From positions 859,293 to 883,948 of the forward strand of contig BJOX01000012.1 of the NCBI GenBank assembly GCA_009731375.1: a DNA stretch of 24,656 bases. Direction: 5' to 3'. Below are positions 18,374-24,656 of this stretch, one piece after another (within the stretch, counting starts at the first letter, position 1; the number at the start of each line of letters is the position of its first letter). Under the pieces are notes generated by a model. It had not been told where the DNA came from, made no database searches, and saw only the letters and a program-made list of their open reading frames with translations. The position numbers and the translations under genes are program-made. Source of the stretch: Paulinella micropora. Its lineage: Eukaryota > Cercozoa > Imbricatea > Euglyphida.

Positions 18374-18418
18374 GTATGTATGTATGTATGTATGTATGTA
18401 TGCATGTATGTATTTATG

Positions 18419-18449
<31 letters not shown>

Positions 18450-18528
18450 TGATGTATGTATGGATGTATGTATGTAAACATGTATGTGTGTGTATTTATG
18501 TATGCATTTATGTATGTATGTACGTATG

Positions 18529-18560
<32 letters not shown>

Positions 18561-19190
18561 CATGTATGTATGTATGTAATTATGTATGTAATTATGTATG
18601 TATTTATGTAAACATGTATGTATGTATGTATTTATGTATGTATGTATGTATGTATGTATGTATGTATGTATGTATATATGTATGTATGTATGTACGTACG
18701 TATGCATGTATGTATGTAAGTAAGTAAGTAAGTAAGTATGTATGTATGTATGTATGTATGTATGTATGTATGTATGTGTGTATGTATGTATGTATGTATG
18801 CATGTATGTAAATATGTATTTATGTATGTATGTATGTATGTATGTATGTGTGTATGTATGTATGTATGCATGCATGTATGTCATTTATGTAATTTGTGTA
18901 TGTTTGTATGTATGTATGTTTGTATGTATGTATGTATGTATGTATGCATGTATGTACGTATGTATGTATGTATGTATTTATGCATGCATGCATGTATGGA
19001 TGCCTGTATGCATGCATGAACGTATGTATGTATGTATGTATGTATGTATGTATGCATGTATGTATGTATGTATGTATGTACGTATGTATGTATGTATGTA
19101 TGTATGTATGTATGTATTCATGCATGCATGTATGCATGCATGTATGTATGCATGCATGTATGTATGCCTGTATGCATGCATGTATGCATG

Positions 19191-19224
<34 letters not shown>

Positions 19225-19362
19225 TGTATGCATGCATGTGTGTAATTTATGTATGTATGTATGTATGTATGTATGTATGTATTCATGCATGAATGTATGC
19301 ACGTATGTATGTATGTATGTATGTATGTATGTATGCCTGTATGCATGTATGTATGTATGGAT

Positions 19363-19401
<39 letters not shown>

Positions 19402-19577
19402 TGTTATGTATGTTATCTATGTTATCTATGTTATGTATGTTATGTATGTTGTGTATGTTATGAATGTTTGCATGTATCTATGTATCTATGTGTCTATGTA
19501 TCTATGTATCTACGTATGTATCTACGTATGTATCCATGTATGTATGTATGTATGTATGTATGTATGTATGTATGTAT
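18374..19577. repeat. 1.2-kb (TATG)n array with AAAC, TGCA and TTTA variants
   Basis: Tetranucleotide domain. From 19396 it changes to TGTTATGTATGTTATC, then TATC, leading into array A. No gene is seen. Confidence 0.93.
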
Positions 19578-21335
<1,758 letters not shown>

Positions 21336-21535
21336 TATCATACTACTGGCAGCAGCGCTGGAAAGACATAGCTTAACGGTCTATCTATCTATCTGTCTGT
21401 CTATCTATCTACCTATCTATCTGTCTATCTATCTGTCTATCTATACATTCCGTCTATCAATCTGCTAGCAGCTGCCCTGGAACAACATAGCTTAACAGTC
21501 TATCTAACTGTCTGTCTATCTATCTACCTACCTAC

Positions 21536-21641
<106 letters not shown>

Positions 21642-21668
21642 GTCTGTCTGTCTTTCTTTATATCTATA

Positions 21669-21735
<67 letters not shown>

Positions 21736-21837
21736 TCTATCTATCTATCTATACATTCCGTCTATCATTCTGCTAGCAGCTGCCCTGGAACGACATAGCT
21801 TAACAGTCTACCTAACTGTCTATCTATCTATCTATCC

Positions 21838-21881
<44 letters not shown>

Positions 21882-21965
21882 ATCTACCTATACATTCCGT
21901 CTATCATTCTGCTAGCAGCTGTCCTGCAAAGACATAGCTTGAAAGTCTATTTATCTATCTGTCTG

Positions 21966-22009
<44 letters not shown>

Positions 22010-22021
22010 CCTATCTATCTA

Positions 22022-22080
<59 letters not shown>

Positions 22081-22098
22081 GTCTGTCTGTCTATTTAT

Positions 22099-22177
<79 letters not shown>

Positions 22178-22251
22178 CCTATCTGTCTGTTTTCGTCTAT
22201 CAATCTGCTAGCAGCTGCCCTTGAACGACATAGCTTAACAGTCTATATATG

Positions 22252-22510
22252 TCATCATTGTAGCTTGCGCAAGCTTACGGTGCTCAAAACACTTGGACTA
22301 ACGGCTTCCTTTTCTTTCTCTTCTTCCTTATCCTCCCACTCTCCATTCCTAGATTGCCTTTTTCTTCAACGTCCTTCCTCCTCTTCTTTTTCCAGAACAC
22401 AGTCTACCCGTGATTCCCATCCCGGACACATGCACAGTACACAAATTATTGTTTGATGTGAAACTGCGTTCCTTTGCAAGGACTACATTCCTTTGCGACA
22501 TCTCATCTAT
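22252..22510 (+). other. Unique insert in array B with a pyrimidine tract and acceptor-like site
   Basis: About 260 bp without simple repeats. 22300-22393 is a long C/T tract ending TTTTTCCAG, the best polypyrimidine-AG in the window apart from the ankyrin introns. The insert is flanked by two near-identical ~75-bp array-B segments (22168-22247 and 22510-22590). Confidence 0.75.
22396..22510 (+). CDS. Candidate exon after strong acceptor, product unknown
   Basis: After AG 22394-22395 one frame is open for ~36 codons into the (TATC)n array, reading HSLPVIPIPDTCTVHKLLFD and VKLRSFARTTFLCDISS. A second frame reads TQSTRDSHPGHMHSTQIIV and ends at TGA 22454-22456, which could be a terminal exon. 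No convincing donor is present before the array. The last 26 bp recur at 20884, so at least the end is repeat-derived. No family is recognised. Confidence 0.27.
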
Positions 22511-22617
22511 CTATCTATCTACCTATCTGTCTGTTTTCGTCTATCAATCTGCTAGCAGCTGCCCTTGAACGACATAGCGTAACAGTCTATATATCTACTG
22601 TCTGTCTGTCTATCTAC

Positions 22618-22675
<58 letters not shown>

Positions 22676-22922
22676 GTCTGTCTATCTATCTATCTATCTA
22701 TACATTCCGTCTATCATACTGCTGGCAGCAGCCCCGGAAAGACATAGCTTAATGGTCTATCTATCTATCTGTCTGTCTGTCTATCTATCTACCTATCCAT
22801 TTGTCTATCTATCTATCTATCTATTCTATCTATCAATCTATACATTTCGTCTATCATACTGCTAGCAGCAGCCCTGGAAAGACATAGCTTGACTGTCTGT
22901 CTATCTATCTGTCTGTCTATCC

Positions 22923-22987
<65 letters not shown>

Positions 22988-23080
22988 ATCTATCTATCTA
23001 TCTATCTATTCTATCTATCTATCTGTACATTCCGTCTATCAATGTGCTAGCAGCTGCCCTGGAAAGACATAGCTTAACGG

Positions 23081-23128
<48 letters not shown>

Positions 23129-23149
23129 CCTACCTACCTACCTATCTAC

Positions 23150-23213
<64 letters not shown>

Positions 23214-23600
23214 ACATTCCGTCTATCATTCTGCTAGCAGCTGCCCTGGAAAGACATAGCTTAATGGTCTATCTATCTATCTGCCTATCTATCTATCTGT
23301 CTAACTATCTATCTATCTATACATTCCGTCTATCATTCTGCTAGCAGCTGTCCTGCAAAGACATAGCTTAACGGTCTGTCTATCTATATGTCTGTCTATC
23401 TATCTGTCTAACTATCTATCTATCTATACATTCTGTCTATCATTCTGCTAGCAGCTGTCCTGCAAAGACATAGCTTAACGGTCTATCTATCTAGCTGTCT
23501 GTCTATCTATCTACCTATCTATCTGTCTATCTATCTATCTATCTATACATTTCGTCTATCATTCTGCTAGCAGCTGTCCTGGAACGACATAGCTTAACAG

Positions 23601-23667
<67 letters not shown>

Positions 23668-23870
23668 GTCTCTCTTTATATTTATCTATACATTCCGTCT
23701 ATCATACTGCTAACAGCTGCCCTGGAACGAGATAGCTTAGCAGTCTATCTATCTATCTATCTATCTATATATCTATCTATCTATCTATCTATCTGTCTGT
23801 CTTTATATTTATCTATACATTCCGTCTATCATACTGCTAACAGCTGCCCTGGAACGAGATAGCTTAGCAG

Positions 23871-23921
<51 letters not shown>

Positions 23922-23996
23922 GTCTGTCTTTGTATTTATCTATACATTCCGTCTAGCATACTGCTAACAGCTGCCCTGAACGAGATAGCTTAGCAG

Positions 23997-24000
<4 letters not shown>

Positions 24001-24056
<56 letters not shown>

Positions 24057-24165
24057 CCTACCTACCTACCACCTATCTATCTATATAGTCATCTAGATCT
24101 ACCTATCTACCTATCTACCTACCTATATATCTATCTACCTATCTATCTATCTATCTATATATCTC

Positions 24166-24210
<45 letters not shown>

Positions 24211-24240
24211 ATGTCTATCTATCTATCTATCTATCTATCT

Positions 24241-24305
<65 letters not shown>
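24001..24305. repeat. (TATC)n array with TACC blocks
   Basis: About 300 bp. It ends directly at the open reading frame starting at 24310. Confidence 0.93.
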
Positions 24306-24309
24306 ATCA

Positions 24310-24656
24310 TTTCGAACTATCTGGAAACCAGAGCCTGTGCTCGAAAAGCTTGAGGCACAAGTTGATTTTGAATTCAAACATCGAGGCCAATCCGATCATC
24401 TCGGACTTGGCCATGGTCGCTACCCAAAAGAACATTCCATCACAGACCGCAACGACAGGGTTTTAGAATTAGCTGCTGAGACAATACTTGAGACAACCAC
24501 AGTGCATGACATGGACAAAGCCATGCAAGGGTGCTTCCTTCGTTTTGAAGACGCATGCCCCTTCGACCTCTCCTGGGCTCGCCTCATCGGAACCCGTAAT
24601 CCCCGTTTAATCTCTTGGGTCATCAACGCAAGCACAAACTCGGTTATTACCCCCGA
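24310..24656 (+). CDS. Partial ORF resembling the C-terminal part of a LINE reverse-transcriptase protein
   Basis: An uninterrupted frame of 115 codons runs to the window end (FRTIWKPEPVLEKLEAQVDF at its start). The base composition is balanced and unlike the flanking repeats. Near the right end are DKAMQGCFLRFEDACPFDLS, then W, and PRLISWVINASTNSVITP. The pattern QG-aromatic, Ser-Trp, PRL-S-[WF], a hydrophobic run, then a TP or SP motif resembles the segment just before the C-terminal Cys/His motif of several non-LTR retrotransposon ORFs in invertebrates. The match is by recalled pattern, not alignment. The 5' end is undefined: the ORF starts in (TATC)n, with a possible acceptor at CCAG 24328-24331. 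A host gene exon is the alternative. Confidence 0.5.

Noticed and set aside
24420-24635. Minus-strand 71-codon ORF
   Set aside because: It is the antisense shadow of the plus-strand frame 24310-24656, which is longer, lacks stops and has a recognisable pattern.

Overview
The window looks like nuclear DNA from an invertebrate animal. It has no prokaryotic gene organisation. Coding pieces are short and bounded by splice-site-like dinucleotides, tRNA-headed SINE-like repeats are present, and an ankyrin-type exon is duplicated in tandem. At least three quarters of the readable bases are simple repeats, mainly (TATC)n, (CATA)n/(TATG)n, (ATT)n and hexamers. Seven runs of N mark scaffold gaps. A mollusc or similar lophotrochozoan would fit, but nothing in the sequence fixes the lineage.

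Layout. 1-2276: three copies of a tRNA-headed SINE-like element and three copies of an unrelated ~410-bp repeat (R1), joined by (ATT)n tails. 2277-4460: tetranucleotide arrays with two copies of a 96-bp GC-rich hairpin element, three copies of a short flanking module and a MITE-like segment. 4508-5906: an exon-like segment whose 3' end, including its donor site, recurs in a large inverted duplication. 5907-6986: TATG/CATA and hexamer arrays. 6997-7268: a 100-bp-arm palindrome, 99% matched, belonging to repeat family F (other copies at 14791 and 15253). 7814-9640: TATC/TATG arrays, poly-C, two weak exon candidates and a (GTT)n tract. 9675-12287: 2.6 kb of CATA arrays carrying two small interspersed modules. 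12296-14376: a poly-Asn exon candidate, then ~1.8 kb of (TATC)n with a ~0.5-kb higher-order period. 15590-16957: a ladder of hexamer repeats in which neighbouring blocks usually differ by one base. 16958-18373: four tandem copies of an ankyrin-repeat exon with its upstream intron. 18374-24305: (TATG)n followed by two related higher-order arrays, A (6 copies) and B (16 copies), in (TATC)n. 24310-24656: an open frame running off the window that resembles the C-terminal part of a LINE reverse-transcriptase ORF.

How it fits together. Nearly all exon-like pieces (4897, 8484, 8856, 12363, 13081, 15536, ankyrin exons 17067-18373, 22396) lie on the + strand, so one or more + strand genes with microsatellite-filled introns are possible. 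Only the ankyrin exons have solid protein-level support. The most general observation is that almost every non-simple island is duplicated 2-16 times and is flanked by tetra- or trinucleotide arrays. This suggests the arrays act as exchange or template-switch points that multiply the islands (inference).
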